DNA of 64,000 nucleotides from CAZCBX01 sp964497185 (GCA_964497185.1 CAZCBX010000001.1:1-64000), one strand, 5' to 3'. Numbered from the stretch's first letter, positions 1 to 10,037 are shown. The notes: generated from the sequence alone by a model not told the origin. Made by a program: numbers and translations.

Positions 1-215
1 TTTACCCTACCCCCACCCGTCAAGTTTACAGGGGAGCTTTGGGCTTGCCCCAGAAAAGCGGAATGTGTCTGACAAAAGGGATACCCTGGCCGAAGAAAAC
101 CCCTCAACCAACTCAGAATACCTTCGACAGGAGGGCGCGTCATGGAGTTCGTGGAGCTTTTCTGGGGCAAGCCCAAAGTCCCACAGATTTATATTTAAAA
201 AAAGAAACCGAAAGA
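1..215. repeat. Dispersed intergenic repeat, copy A (long form)
   Basis: Non-coding DNA downstream of gyrA. Positions 37-59 and 156-178 are a perfect 23-bp inverted repeat containing GGGCTTGCCCCAG, separated by about 96 bp. Read on the minus strand, the segment starting near 215 (T-rich run, then ATCTGTGGGAC) resembles 34006-34042. Positions 28-52 are an exact 25-bp reverse-complement match to 34043-34067. I see no convincing gene inside. It could be a long hairpin that ends gyrA transcription or a small non-autonomous element. Confidence 0.6.
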
Positions 216-216
216 A

Positions 217-2691
217 TCAAGCATTCCCCGTAACAGCCTCTTCTCCATTTTCCTCATTCACAATTTTCGTCACCGCCACCATGGTTTCATCTTTGCCCAA
301 ATGAATAAGGCGTACACCTTGGGTGGAGCGACCGATTTTTGAAATGTCTTTGACGTTCATGCGGATGAGTTTGCCTTGGCTTGAAATAAGCATGACATCA
401 TCATCTTCTTGCACCTGCGTAATCCCAACCACGGGGCCGTTTTTGCTGGTCACTTTGAGGTTGGTTACGCCTTTGCCGCCGCGGGACTGTTGTCGGTATT
501 CAGAGGCATCGGTTCGTTTGCCGTAACCGTTGGTGCTTGCGGTTAAAATGGTGGCGTTTTCTTCCAACACAACCATGCCCACCACTTTGTCTTCACCGCT
601 TTTGAATTTAATGCCGGTGACGCCGCCCGCATTTCGACCCATGGACCGAACTTGGTCTTCCTTGAAACGAATGCCAAAGCCCTTTTCGGTGGCTAAGAAA
701 ATATCGGATTTGCCATCGGTTAACCGTACGTCAATCAGGCGGTCTCCTTCACGAATGTCCAAGGCGATGATGCCTTTGGATCGTGGGTTGGAAAATGCCA
801 TCAAATCGGTTTTTTTCACCACGCCTTTTTCCGTGGCCATCATGATGTATTTGCCCAACTCGAATTCATCCACGGTCATGATGGCCGCAATGGTTTCTTT
901 TTGGGTCATTTGGATCAAATTAATGATGGGCTTACCTCTGGCGGCACGGCCGACTTGGGGCAATTCGTGCACCCGCTGCCAGTAAAGTTTTCCGGCATCG
1001 GTAAAGATGAGTAGATACGCATGGGTGGAAGCCACAAAAACGTCGGTGACAAAATCTTCTTGTTTGATGCCCGTGCCCACCTTGCCACGACCGCCTCGTT
1101 TTTGGCTGCGATAAAGCGACAGGGGGTTGCGTTTGATGTAACCCGCATGGGTGACCGTGACCACCATTTCTTCTTCTTCGATCAGGTCTTCTTCTGAATA
1201 TTCTTCCAGCGCGCCTTTGATGACCGTGCGTCGTGGATCTCCGAAATTCTTTTTTACTTCTGCAGTTTCTTCCACAATGATGTCATCAACCATTTTGGGT
1301 GTTTCCAAAATATGGGTCAAGTGGTCGATCAATGCCATGACTTCTTTGTACTCATTGATGATTTTGTCGCGCTCCATGTTGGTCAAACGCTGTAGGCGCA
1401 TTTCCAAAATGGCGTTGGCTTGAATTTGCGAAAGTTTGAATTTTTTCATCAAGCCTTCACGGGCCACATGTACATCTTTTGAGCCACGAATCAGTTTGAT
1501 GACCGCATCCAAATTGTCCAAGGCAATGGTTAGGCCCTCTAAAATATGGGCGCGGGCTTTGGCTTTGTTCAAATCAAACAGGGTGCGGCGGGTGATGATT
1601 TCGCGACGGTGTTCAATGAACAAGTTCAGCGCTTCCCGCAGACCGATCACTTTGGGTCGGTTGTTCACCAGCGCCAGCATGATCACCCCAAAACTGGTTT
1701 GCATTTGGGTCATGGTAAAAAGTTTGTTGAGCACAACCACGGGCGTGGCGTCTCGTTTGAGTTCGATCACAATGCGGTTGCCATCGCGGTCGGATTCATC
1801 GCGCAGATCCGAAATGCCATCGAGTTTTTTATCGCGCACCAAGTTGGCAATGGACTCGATGAGTTTGGCTTTGTTCACTTGAAACGGAAGTTCGGTTACG
1901 ATGATTTGTTGCCGATCGCCTTTACCCGTAGGTTCGATTAACGCTTTGGCGCGAACTTTAAATTTGCCTCGTCCGGTTTCGTAAGCCGATGTAATGCCTT
2001 TTTTACCGTAAATTTCGCCCGCGGTGGGGAAATCGGGGCCTTTGATTTTTTTATACAAGTCTTTGTTGGTGGCGTCGGGCTGGGTCAGCAACAATTCAAT
2101 GCCATCACAGAGCTCGTTTAAGTTGTGAGGGGGAATGTTGGTGGCCATACCCACCGCAATACCCGATGCCCCATTGAGCAGTAGATTTGGAATTTTGGTT
2201 GGCAGAAGTGTGGGTTCATTAAGCGTGTCGTCGTAGTTGCGACCAAACACCACGGTGTCTTTTTCAATGTCATGCAAAAACTCTTCGGCCAGCTTGGTTA
2301 AACGAACCTCTGTGTATCGCATGGCCGCGGCTGAATCACCATCGACTGAACCAAAGTTTCCTTGTCCATCCACCAAGGGTGCCCGCAACGAAAAGTCTTG
2401 CGCCATCCGCACCATGGTGTCGTAAATGGCAGAGTCGCCGTGTGGATGATATTTACCCATCACATCCCCCACCACACGGGCCGATTTTTTATGGGGTTTG
2501 TTGTGCACGTTGCCCATTTCATACATGCCGTAGAGCACCCGACGGTGAACGGGTTTAAGACCGTCACGCGCATCGGGAAGGGCGCGGCCTACGATGACGC
2601 TCATGGCATAATCCATGTAGGCGCTGCGCATTTCTTCTACAATGGAATGGCTTTGGATGCTGTCTTTGGGGGTGACGGGTGTCGTGCTCAT
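217..2691 (-). CDS. gyrA: DNA gyrase subunit A
   Basis: Breakage-reunion subunit of the ATP-dependent type II topoisomerase that introduces negative supercoils. It is 824 aa, normal for GyrA. The winged-helix/tower region carries AAAMRYTEVRL with the catalytic Tyr at about residue 126. The quinolone-determining stretch HPHGDSAIYD keeps Ser87 and Asp91 (the sensitive-type residues). The C-terminal beta-pinwheel has a GyrA-box-like QSRGGKG, which favours GyrA over ParC. The acidic tail ends NGEEAVTGNA. It starts 8 bp after the gyrB stop and is almost certainly co-transcribed with it. The ATG start fits the family. Confidence 0.97.
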   Translation of the reverse strand: MSTTPVTPKDSIQSHSIVEEMRSAYMDYAMSVIVGRALPDARDGLKPVHRRVLYGMYEMGNVHNKPHKKSARVVGDVMGKYHPHGDSAIYDTMVRMAQDFSLRAPLVDGQGNFGSVDGDSAAAMRYTEVRLTKLAEEFLHDIEKDTVVFGRNYDDTLNEPTLLPTKIPNLLLNGASGIAVGMATNIPPHNLNELCDGIELLLTQPDATNKDLYKKIKGPDFPTAGEIYGKKGITSAYETGRGKFKVRAKALIEPTGKGDRQQIIVTELPFQVNKAKLIESIANLVRDKKLDGISDLRDESDRDGNRIVIELKRDATPVVVLNKLFTMTQMQTSFGVIMLALVNNRPKVIGLREALNLFIEHRREIITRRTLFDLNKAKARAHILEGLTIALDNLDAVIKLIRGSKDVHVAREGLMKKFKLSQIQANAILEMRLQRLTNMERDKIINEYKEVMALIDHLTHILETPKMVDDIIVEETAEVKKNFGDPRRTVIKGALEEYSEEDLIEEEEMVVTVTHAGYIKRNPLSLYRSQKRGGRGKVGTGIKQEDFVTDVFVASTHAYLLIFTDAGKLYWQRVHELPQVGRAARGKPIINLIQMTQKETIAAIMTVDEFELGKYIMMATEKGVVKKTDLMAFSNPRSKGIIALDIREGDRLIDVRLTDGKSDIFLATEKGFGIRFKEDQVRSMGRNAGGVTGIKFKSGEDKVVGMVVLEENATILTASTNGYGKRTDASEYRQQSRGGKGVTNLKVTSKNGPVVGITQVQEDDDVMLISSQGKLIRMNVKDISKIGRSTQGVRLIHLGKDETMVAVTKIVNEENGEEAVTGNA

Positions 2692-2699
2692 GGTGTGTC

Positions 2700-5174
2700 C
2701 TAAATATCTAGATTTTTAACGGCTAACGCATTTTCTTCAATGAATGCGCGACGGGGTACAACTTCATCCCCCATCAGTACAGTAAAAATTTCATCGGCAT
2801 CGGCCGCGTCTTCAATGGTCACTTGCAAAAGTGTTCTTGCGTTGGGATCCATGGTGGTTTCCCATAATTGGTCTGGATTCATTTCACCCAAACCTTTGTA
2901 CCGTTGAATGGACAACCCCTGTTTGGCTTGTTCCATGACGGTTTCAAGCCACTCAATGACGTGAAACGTTTCAACGGAGCCGCCGTCTTCTTTTTCCAAA
3001 TAATAAGGCGCTTGGCCAAGTTCTTGAATGGAAGGCAAAAGTTTTTGAAAATCCAAATAAGTTTTGCTGGTAAAAAACGCTTGCGAAACCGTGGTGTTTC
3101 GACGCACGCCTTTTTCACGGGTTGTGATGGTCACCGATTTGGCTTTGTCATCGTAATCAAAGAGCACGGGCTGCATCTCGGGATACGCCACGTTTAAATA
3201 TCCCTCTAGATTTTTTTGCGCTTTGTTAAACGCGGTGGTGCTGGCCAAGTCATTTTCTTTTAGCCCGCTCATCACCACACCATCCATCACACGTGGATCG
3301 CTTTTGTGTTTGTTGTTTTGCAACGCTTCACGATACACCAAGATTTTTTTAATGATGGTTTTTAACTGACTGCCCGCAATGGCTTTTTTACCCACCACGG
3401 CTTTGAGTCTCTTTGAAGCCAGGTCAATCAAATAGGTTTCCATGGCTTTTTCATCTTTGAGATACGTTTCTTTTTTCTTCTGTTTGACTTTGTACAAAGG
3501 CGGTTGTGCAATGTACAAATACCCGCGCTCGATCATTTCTGGCATTTGTCGATAGAAGAACGTGAGCAACAACGTTCGGATGTGGGCGCCGTCTACGTCT
3601 GCATCGGTCATCAAAATAATTTTATGGTAACGAGCTTTGTCGATATCCAATTCACTTTTGCCAATACCGCAACCCATGGCGGAAACCAGCGTTTGAATTT
3701 CGTTGGACTGAAGCATTTTGTCGAACCGGGCTTTTTCGACATTCAGAATTTTTCCACGCAGGGGTAAAATGGCTTGGTTTTCTCGGTTGCGTCCTTGTTT
3801 GGCACTGCCGCCTGCCGAATCACCCTCAACAATGTACAGCTCAGATTTGGCTGGGTCTTTTTGGGAACAGTCGGCCAACTTGCCTGGCAGGGTTGAAAAT
3901 TCAAGCGCAGATTTTCGACGGGTTAGGTCTCTTGCTTTGCGGGCTGCCTCTCTGGCTCTTGCAGCCTCTACAATTTTACCAATAATTTTTTTGGCTTCTC
4001 GTGGATTTTCGTCCAGGTAAATGCTTAAGCCTTCATTGACCACACCCTCAACCAATCCTTTGACTTCACTGTTGCCCAGCTTGGTTTTGGTTTGACCTTC
4101 AAATTGTGGATCCGGCACCTTCACCGATATCACTGCGCAAATGCCCTCGCGCACGTCGTCACCTGAGGGGGTGCTTTTTAAATTTTTAAACAGACCGTTG
4201 GTGGTGGCGTAATGATTCAAGCTCCGGGTAAGGGCCGAGCGAAACCCCACCAAGTGCGTACCGCCTTCGATGGTGTTGACGTTGTTGACAAAACTGTGGG
4301 TTAACTCGCTATACCCTTCGTTGTACTGAAACGACACTTCCACCTGCACGTCGCTTTTTTCACCGGACACATAAAAAGGTTTGTGGAACGTTTTTTTGGC
4401 ACGGTTGAGGTGCTTCACATAGGCTTCAATGCCGCCTTTGTTGAGGTACTCATTTTTTTTACCTGTGCGTTTGTCTTCAATGGTGATGGTCACGCCCGTA
4501 TTTAAAAAGGAGAGTTCTTGCAACCGTTTGTTCAAAATTTCAAAAGAGAATTCAGAAACTTCAAAAATGGTCGAGTCGGGTTTAAAGTGAATTTTTGTGC
4601 CGGTTTTTTTGCTTTTGCCTGTGACTTTTAATTTATCAACCGGTACCCCACGCTCGTAATTTTGTTCATGAACATTGCCACTGCGGTTGATGGTTAGATG
4701 CAACTTTTCAGACAATGCGTTGACACAAGACACGCCCACACCATGCAACCCACCGGATACTTTATACGTAGAGTCATCAAACTTTCCACCTGCATGAAGT
4801 TTGGTGAGCACCACTTGTGCGGCGGGCACACCTTCTTTTTCATGAATATCAACTGGAATGCCGCGACCGTTGTCTTGTACAGACAAAGATTCATCTTCGT
4901 GAATGATGACAGTAATTTTATCGCAGTGTCCGGCCAACGCTTCATCAATCGAGTTGTCCACCACTTCGTATACCAAATGGTGAAATCCACGCACATTGGT
5001 GTCTCCAATGTACATGCCGGGTCGTTTGCGAACCGCTTCAAGTCCTTCTAAGATTTTAATACTGGATGCATCATAGCCTGGCGTGGCTTTGGTCTGTTTT
5101 GTGGTCAATGGTCGTGTTCTTTCTATGGCGTGTTTTACCACACCCAGTGTTGGTTGGCCTGTGGTGTGAAACAA
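2700..5174 (-). CDS. gyrB: DNA gyrase subunit B
   Basis: ATPase subunit of gyrase. It is 824 aa. The GHKL ATPase region has EVVDNSIDEA and DNGRGIPV; the TOPRIM region has EGDSAGGSAKQGR and the metal-binding TDADVDGAH; the tail has QRYKGLGEMN. A long insertion in the TOPRIM half makes it the long form seen in many proteobacteria. The farthest in-frame start is a TTG that gives an unusual N-terminal extension of about 35 residues before the conserved YDASSIKIL; a GTG 11 codons later (5139-5141) is an alternative. No strong ribosome binding site decides between them. It lies downstream of recF and directly upstream of gyrA. Confidence 0.96.
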   Translation of the reverse strand: MFHTTGQPTLGVVKHAIERTRPLTTKQTKATPGYDASSIKILEGLEAVRKRPGMYIGDTNVRGFHHLVYEVVDNSIDEALAGHCDKITVIIHEDESLSVQDNGRGIPVDIHEKEGVPAAQVVLTKLHAGGKFDDSTYKVSGGLHGVGVSCVNALSEKLHLTINRSGNVHEQNYERGVPVDKLKVTGKSKKTGTKIHFKPDSTIFEVSEFSFEILNKRLQELSFLNTGVTITIEDKRTGKKNEYLNKGGIEAYVKHLNRAKKTFHKPFYVSGEKSDVQVEVSFQYNEGYSELTHSFVNNVNTIEGGTHLVGFRSALTRSLNHYATTNGLFKNLKSTPSGDDVREGICAVISVKVPDPQFEGQTKTKLGNSEVKGLVEGVVNEGLSIYLDENPREAKKIIGKIVEAARAREAARKARDLTRRKSALEFSTLPGKLADCSQKDPAKSELYIVEGDSAGGSAKQGRNRENQAILPLRGKILNVEKARFDKMLQSNEIQTLVSAMGCGIGKSELDIDKARYHKIILMTDADVDGAHIRTLLLTFFYRQMPEMIERGYLYIAQPPLYKVKQKKKETYLKDEKAMETYLIDLASKRLKAVVGKKAIAGSQLKTIIKKILVYREALQNNKHKSDPRVMDGVVMSGLKENDLASTTAFNKAQKNLEGYLNVAYPEMQPVLFDYDDKAKSVTITTREKGVRRNTTVSQAFFTSKTYLDFQKLLPSIQELGQAPYYLEKEDGGSVETFHVIEWLETVMEQAKQGLSIQRYKGLGEMNPDQLWETTMDPNARTLLQVTIEDAADADEIFTVLMGDEVVPRRAFIEENALAVKNLDI

Positions 5175-5357
5175 AACAGAGTTTGTGTTTTGCCGATGTT
5201 AAGAAAACATACAACCAACAACCCATGCCAAACAGGGGTGTAACATTCGTATTTATTCACCTTTGACGTATCAAAGACTCCCCAAAGCTATCATTGGCGC
5301 CGTTGGAGTGCAACGGATTTTTTGCCGTTTTTAAAAATTTTATCTCTTGGAAACCCT
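5175..5357. other. gyrB-recF intergenic region with small hairpin
   Basis: The spacer between two minus-strand genes, with no gene seen. Positions 5300-5305 (CCGTTG) and 5311-5316 (CAACGG) form a 6-bp stem with a 5-nt loop. On the plus strand the stem is followed by ATTTTTTG, so the terminator-like orientation is opposite to the flanking genes; its role is unclear. A gyrB promoter may lie here, but I could not pick one out with confidence. Confidence 0.3.
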
Positions 5358-6449
5358 TTAATTTATTGAGTTTTGGCTTATCGGCTCCCATATTATTTTG
5401 CCTGACACCGTGGTTGGACCAAAGACCGTGGCGCCGATTTTTTCCAATGCATTTGTGATATTGGGATCACAGGTGGTCAACAAAGTTTGATACTGGTGGG
5501 CGTTGATTTTATCAAAAAGCTGTGCTCTTCGGTGTTGATCCAACGTCATGCCAATGTCATCCAATAGAAACACGGGTTTTTTCTTGGTTTCGGTCATGGT
5601 GTAATCCAATTCGGACAATTTCAAGGCCAGCAAGATGGAGGCTTTTTCCCCTTGGCTTGCATCTTTTTTGGCACCTTGACCTTCCAGCGCCAGCGCAAAG
5701 TCATCGCGTTGTGCGCCCAGAAGCACGCGCTTGGCATAATATTCTCGGTCTTTGAGCGTGTCGGTCCACTGGTCGGCATCGCGTGCAATTTGGTAAGTTA
5801 TGTCAATGCGCTGGGAGGTTTGAGCAATGCTTTGATAGTGGTGGGCCAACATGGGGGCCATGGCTTGGATCATGGGCTGTCGCACCTGACGAATTTGGGC
5901 GGATAAAAGCTGTTGTTGTTCGGTCCACGGTTCTGCACGGTCTAAATAAACGGCCTTGGGCAACTCTTGATTGAGCAACGCCTTTTTTTGAGCGGTTACT
6001 TTGTGCAAGTCTTTGCGCCACTGAAGATAGGGGGGATGAACCAAGGTGGCAACGTGGTCCATCCATTGTTGGCGAACGGTTTTGCTGCCTTGAATCAACT
6101 GATCATGTTCAGGGGCCAGGGTGATCACGTGGTATTGACCCACAAAATCACTTTGTTTGGCCACTTTGTCTTGGTTGATGGCAAAATCATTTTTTCTGGG
6201 AGCCATGGTTAAAGACAATTGTTGGTCGGCGGTTTCGAGCACCATTTTTCCAGCGGGTTGTCCGTTTTGCACCAGATCCATCAAACGCGCTGTACGGTAA
6301 GATCGGGTCATGGAAAGGGTATGAACTGCTTCCAAAATGGTGGTTTTGCCCACCCCATTTCGGCCGGTTAGCACGTTCATGCCCGGTGCCAGTGTGATTT
6401 TGCCGTGTCGGTACGGCCGTATGCAGCGCAGGTCTACGCTATGAATCAT
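5358..6449 (-). CDS. recF: DNA replication and repair protein RecF
   Basis: SMC-like ATPase that binds gapped DNA and helps load RecA with RecO/RecR. It is 363 aa, the usual size. Walker A is GRNGVGKTT near residue 30; the ABC signature is SQGEK followed by Walker B VFLLDDI in the C-terminal lobe. The residues after Walker B read GMTLD where many homologues have an S/E-rich LDD-loop, a small divergence. ATG start. It sits 7 bp after dnaN and before gyrB, the classic origin-cluster order, and is probably translated from the same mRNA as dnaN. Confidence 0.94.
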   Translation of the reverse strand: MIHSVDLRCIRPYRHGKITLAPGMNVLTGRNGVGKTTILEAVHTLSMTRSYRTARLMDLVQNGQPAGKMVLETADQQLSLTMAPRKNDFAINQDKVAKQSDFVGQYHVITLAPEHDQLIQGSKTVRQQWMDHVATLVHPPYLQWRKDLHKVTAQKKALLNQELPKAVYLDRAEPWTEQQQLLSAQIRQVRQPMIQAMAPMLAHHYQSIAQTSQRIDITYQIARDADQWTDTLKDREYYAKRVLLGAQRDDFALALEGQGAKKDASQGEKASILLALKLSELDYTMTETKKKPVFLLDDIGMTLDQHRRAQLFDKINAHQYQTLLTTCDPNITNALEKIGATVFGPTTVSGKIIWEPISQNSIN

Positions 6450-6456
6450 ACGGTCG

Positions 6457-7581
6457 TCAAATTCTCATGGGCATGACCACACCAAAAAAACTTGGGTCAT
6501 CTGGAATGCGAAACACGCCGGGGCTCTGTTCATGATTGAGTTCCAACACGATCTCTTCGCTGTGCACGTTGGATAAAATGTCCATCACATACTTGGCATT
6601 GAACCCAATTTGCAATTGACCGCCGTCAAATTCGCCCAGCACTTCTTCTTCGGCCTCGCCCAACTCGGGTGAATTGGCTTTGAGTAAGACGCCTTTGCCA
6701 TGAATGCCAAATTTGACACACTTGGACTTTCCTTCGGATAAAAGTGAAACCCGTTTGAGTGAATTGGTGAAAACCTGACGATCGATTTTAAGCCGTTTGT
6801 CGTTGTTTTTGGGAATAACGGCCGTGTAGTCTGGAAACTCGCCCACCACCAGTTTCATGGACAAAAACACATCCCCCACCATAAAGGCGGCTGTTCCTTG
6901 ATCAACCGAAACGGAAAGTTCTTTGGCGGTGGTGTCTGCGATGATTTTTTTGATTTCCATAATGCCCTTGCGCGGCAAGATCACGCCTTTGCCCAGCTCT
7001 AGGGTTTCTTCTTCTTCAAGGGGAATGTGATAGTACGCCAAACGGTGGCCATCGGTGGAAACCATTTTAAAATTGCGCTTGCCCGATGGGCTGTCCTCGG
7101 TTTCAATCAAAGAGCCATTGAGGTTGTAGCGCATTTCGTCGGTGCAAATGGCGTAGGATGTTTTGTCCATGGCGCCTTTGAACGTTTGTGTTTGAATTTT
7201 TTGAAAGGAGAAATCTTCTTGTTTGGCAATCTTGGGAAACTCTTCTCCCGACAACGCCGCGATTCGAAACTGCGCTTTGCCACTTGAAATTTTTACCCAG
7301 GATTGGTCTTCGGTTTCCATCGTGACTTCACTGCGGGGCAGCTCTTTCATGATGTTCATTAAATGTTGGCCTGGAATGCAGATTTGCCCTGGCTCAGAAA
7401 CCGTGGCTTCTACTTTGGTGCGAATGCCAATTTCTAAATCGGTTGCGCTAAGGCTGACATGGTCTTGCTCTGCCACCCAAAGCACGTTGCCCAAGATGGG
7501 CATGGTGGTTTTCTTTTCAGCGACACCCACACAGCGTTGTAAACTTTTTAACATGGTTTGTTTATCAAACTGAATTTTCAT
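6457..7581 (-). CDS. dnaN: DNA polymerase III beta subunit (sliding clamp)
   Basis: Ring-forming processivity clamp that tethers Pol III to DNA. It is 374 aa, the normal length for three repeated clamp domains. The N-terminus has the typical MKIQFDKQTMLKSLQ, the middle has KMVSTDGHRLAYY, and the C-terminus ends with the family hallmark VVMPMRI. It lies between dnaA (upstream across a 334-bp gap with DnaA boxes) and recF (7 bp downstream). Transcription probably starts in the dnaA-dnaN gap or reads through from dnaA. Confidence 0.96.
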   Translation of the reverse strand: MKIQFDKQTMLKSLQRCVGVAEKKTTMPILGNVLWVAEQDHVSLSATDLEIGIRTKVEATVSEPGQICIPGQHLMNIMKELPRSEVTMETEDQSWVKISSGKAQFRIAALSGEEFPKIAKQEDFSFQKIQTQTFKGAMDKTSYAICTDEMRYNLNGSLIETEDSPSGKRNFKMVSTDGHRLAYYHIPLEEEETLELGKGVILPRKGIMEIKKIIADTTAKELSVSVDQGTAAFMVGDVFLSMKLVVGEFPDYTAVIPKNNDKRLKIDRQVFTNSLKRVSLLSEGKSKCVKFGIHGKGVLLKANSPELGEAEEEVLGEFDGGQLQIGFNAKYVMDILSNVHSEEIVLELNHEQSPGVFRIPDDPSFFGVVMPMRI

Positions 7582-7915
7582 GGGTGACCTCTTTGCTGGT
7601 GGCTAAAATTTTTATCAACAACCCCTATATATTACATAAAGCTTTTATAAAATAGTAGTTGTAGTAGGGCGTGTGCATAACCCAAACACTTCCCTAAAGA
7701 CGAATCCAGACAGTGGTTTCGTTTAAAATCGTCTTGTGTATAACTAGTGGTTTACCCACCGAAGATCAAGGGAAAAAAGCCAAGTTTTTTTGATTCAAAC
7801 CCACATGTTTGCATGAAAAGCGAGTTTATCCACAATGGCCTGTGGACGCATGAAAAAACGCAGTCCATGGTTGGCTGACATGCCTTGAAAAATTGCAAAA
7901 AGGATAAGAAAAAAA
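7582..7915. other. dnaA-dnaN intergenic region with DnaA boxes (candidate oriC part 1)
   Basis: A 334-bp spacer without a gene. It holds three exact matches to the DnaA box TTATNCACA: 7826-7834 on the plus strand (TTATCCACA), and TGTGCATAA at 7672-7680 and TGTGTATAA at 7735-7743 (minus strand). A near match, TTATCAACA, lies at 7612-7620. A run rich in A and T (7606-7660) could be an unwinding element. The position between dnaA and dnaN is a common site of oriC. Confidence 0.65.
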
Positions 7916-9268
7916 CTAGGCGCTTGTGTCGCGCGCGATGTTTTGTTGCAAGGCTTCTACTGAGGATAAAAGCGCAGGGTCTTGGGTCAGCAATTTTTCA
8001 ATTTTGCCCACACCGTGCATGATGGTGGTGTGGTCTTTGCCGCCAAACGCGCTTCCAATCTCAGGAAATGAAAGCTGGGTCAGTTTGCGCGCCAAATACA
8101 TGGCAATCTGTCGCGGTTGAGACACAGTTTTGACCCGCTTGGCCGATTTTAAATCACTGACCTTGATGTGATAAAAGGTCGCCACCCGTTTCATGATGTC
8201 TTCCACCGTGATTCTTTTTTCAACCGTGGTCAATGTGGCCACCACAGACTGCGCCAATGGCAGTGTAATGGCGTGACCACGCAAAGAAGCCATGGCTCCC
8301 AAACGAATCAAGGAACCTTCCAAAATTCGAATGTTGGATTCAATGTGTTTGGCCATAAACAAACAAACATCTTCAGGCAGATCAATTTGCTCCGAAACAG
8401 CTTTTTTCTGCAGAATGGCCACCCGCGTTTCAAAGTCGGGCCGTTGTATATCGCAGAACAATCCGGCCTGAAACCGAGACCGAAGTCGGTTGTCAAGCTC
8501 GGGTATGTCCGATGGCATGCGGTCGGAGGTTAGCACGATTTGCTTGCCCTCTTGTTGCAAGACATTGAAAGTATGGAAAAATTCTTCTTGGGTGCGTTCT
8601 TTGCCAGAAAAGAACTGAATGTCATCAATTAACAGCACGTCACACGCGTTTCGATACGTGGTGCGAAACGAATCCATTTTTTGAAAGCGAATGCTTTCAA
8701 TCAAATCATTCATAAACTGTTCAGAGGTTCGGTACACCACCCGTTTGTTGGCAAACCGTTGTTGAATTTGATTGCCAATGGCGTGAAGCAAGTGGGTTTT
8801 GCCCAGACCCACACCGCCATAAATAAGCAGTGGGTTGAATTTTTGGCCAGGTTCCCTGGACACTGCTTCCGATGCGGCGTGGGCCAGATGGTTGTTGCCC
8901 CCCACCACAAAAGCATCAAAGGTATAGGCTTGTTGAAACGTGCTGGGCGCCGGTGCATTGTTTTTTGGCTTTTCAGGCTGACGTTCCACGGGTTGGGGTG
9001 GAGATTGGACCGGTTTTCTTTTTTGTAGGGCCAAAGAAACTTTTACTTTTTGGCTGCCCACATGGGCTTGAACCGCTTCTTCTAAAAATGGAAGATAGAA
9101 TTTTTTGATTTTATCCCGATAGACGCTATTGGGCACATGAAGGCAGACATTGCCATCTTCATCACTGGTGACTTCCAGTGGTTTAATCCATGTGTTGAAA
9201 ACATGGGTCGAAAACTCATTTCGACAGCTTTCCAATGTTTGAGCCCAAAAATTCAAAGGTAAAACCAA
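7916..9268 (-). CDS. dnaA: Chromosomal replication initiator DnaA
   Basis: Binds DnaA boxes and melts oriC. It is 450 aa. Domain I starts FWAQTLE; after a Pro/Gln-rich linker comes the AAA+ domain with Walker A GGVGLGKTH and Walker B VLLIDDIQF. Domain IV ends with the DNA-binding signature including GKDHTTIMHG. The farthest start is TTG; a second TTG four codons later is an equally possible start, and neither has a strong ribosome binding site. It transcribes away from rpmH and has DnaA boxes both upstream and downstream, so autoregulation is plausible. Confidence 0.96.
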   Translation of the reverse strand: MVLPLNFWAQTLESCRNEFSTHVFNTWIKPLEVTSDEDGNVCLHVPNSVYRDKIKKFYLPFLEEAVQAHVGSQKVKVSLALQKRKPVQSPPQPVERQPEKPKNNAPAPSTFQQAYTFDAFVVGGNNHLAHAASEAVSREPGQKFNPLLIYGGVGLGKTHLLHAIGNQIQQRFANKRVVYRTSEQFMNDLIESIRFQKMDSFRTTYRNACDVLLIDDIQFFSGKERTQEEFFHTFNVLQQEGKQIVLTSDRMPSDIPELDNRLRSRFQAGLFCDIQRPDFETRVAILQKKAVSEQIDLPEDVCLFMAKHIESNIRILEGSLIRLGAMASLRGHAITLPLAQSVVATLTTVEKRITVEDIMKRVATFYHIKVSDLKSAKRVKTVSQPRQIAMYLARKLTQLSFPEIGSAFGGKDHTTIMHGVGKIEKLLTQDPALLSSVEALQQNIARDTSA

Positions 9269-9293
9269 CTTTCGTAAAAAAACAGTAAAGAGG

Positions 9294-9322
9294 TCTTAAA
9301 AAGAACAACGCATGTCCGTCAA
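9294..9322 (-). promoter_or_regulatory. Candidate dnaA promoter
   Basis: Read on the minus strand: -35 TTGACG (9322-9317), a 17-bp spacer, and -10 TTAAGA (9299-9294). This puts the transcript start about 20 bp before the dnaA start codon. It is a prediction from sigma-70 similarity only. Confidence 0.45.
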
Positions 9323-9870
9323 GCAAGAAATCCAAAAATTTATTTTTGATGCCCATCTTTTTGCCTCTTGATCACTTGGAAAAAAAAACCGTTTGAAGAA
9401 TTAAGGGTTTAGAAAAAATTTTTTTTAGGATTTGAAATAAATTTTTTTTTATGCCGACCCTGTTTCAAAACCAGAAAAACACCCTTTGAAAAAAGTTATC
9501 CACAAGTGCCTCTGAAAACCTTTATGGTTAAGGGTTTTAGAGAAACATATTTTTTTTATCCACAGGCGAGCCATTTCAATCATGCACTTGCACGAATGCA
9601 AGTAAAAAAATCGAAAACCACTTTTTGATAATTCTTTGTTTTTATCCTGTGATTTTACCCACATTGATCAAGGCACGCATCTTGTGGTCGATCGGTGGGT
9701 CGGAGCCAAAACGTTTAAAATGTTTTTGGATGTTTATGAATGCAAATGCAAATCAAGTAAAGTTATGCAAACACCGTTTTTTTTAACCGGGTTGTTCAGT
9801 GTATGGTGATCAATGAGGTAAAATGGTCTAAAGGTGGTCAAAAACAGGTGAATTAAACAAAAAACACCAG

Positions 9871-9899
9871 TTGACTTAAAAGCCAAAATATGATGTAAC
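9871..9899 (+). promoter_or_regulatory. Candidate rpmH operon promoter
   Basis: TTGACT (9871-9876), a 17-bp spacer, and TGTAAC (9894-9899), upstream of rpmH with a leader of about 130 nt. The -10 matches TATAAT at 4 of 6 positions. A prediction only. Confidence 0.35.
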
Positions 9900-10037
9900 A
9901 TTGCGAATTGTTTTTAGATCTCAGGACGTAGGGCAACCACTCTCATTGCTATTTTCTCAGGTTTCCCCACGTCATAACAAGGCGGCCTGTCACCCCATGC
10001 AAGGTGATCATATAAAAAAGGCCCACAGGAAAACATT

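Larger units (their letters stand above)
9269..10037. other. dnaA-rpmH intergenic region, AT-rich with DnaA boxes (candidate oriC part 2)
   Basis: A 769-bp divergent gap. Two exact DnaA boxes (TTATCCACA) lie at 9496-9504 and 9556-9564, next to long A/T runs at 9379-9450 and 9551-9557 that could serve as the unwinding element. A minus-strand open frame at 9449-9664 has no recognisable domain and overlaps the boxes, so I do not call it a gene. The divergent dnaA and rpmH promoters also lie here. Confidence 0.65.

Noticed and set aside
9449..9664. A 71-codon minus-strand open frame in the dnaA-rpmH gap
   Set aside because: It covers two DnaA boxes and A/T runs, has no recognisable domain or ribosome binding site, and is better explained as chance in origin DNA.
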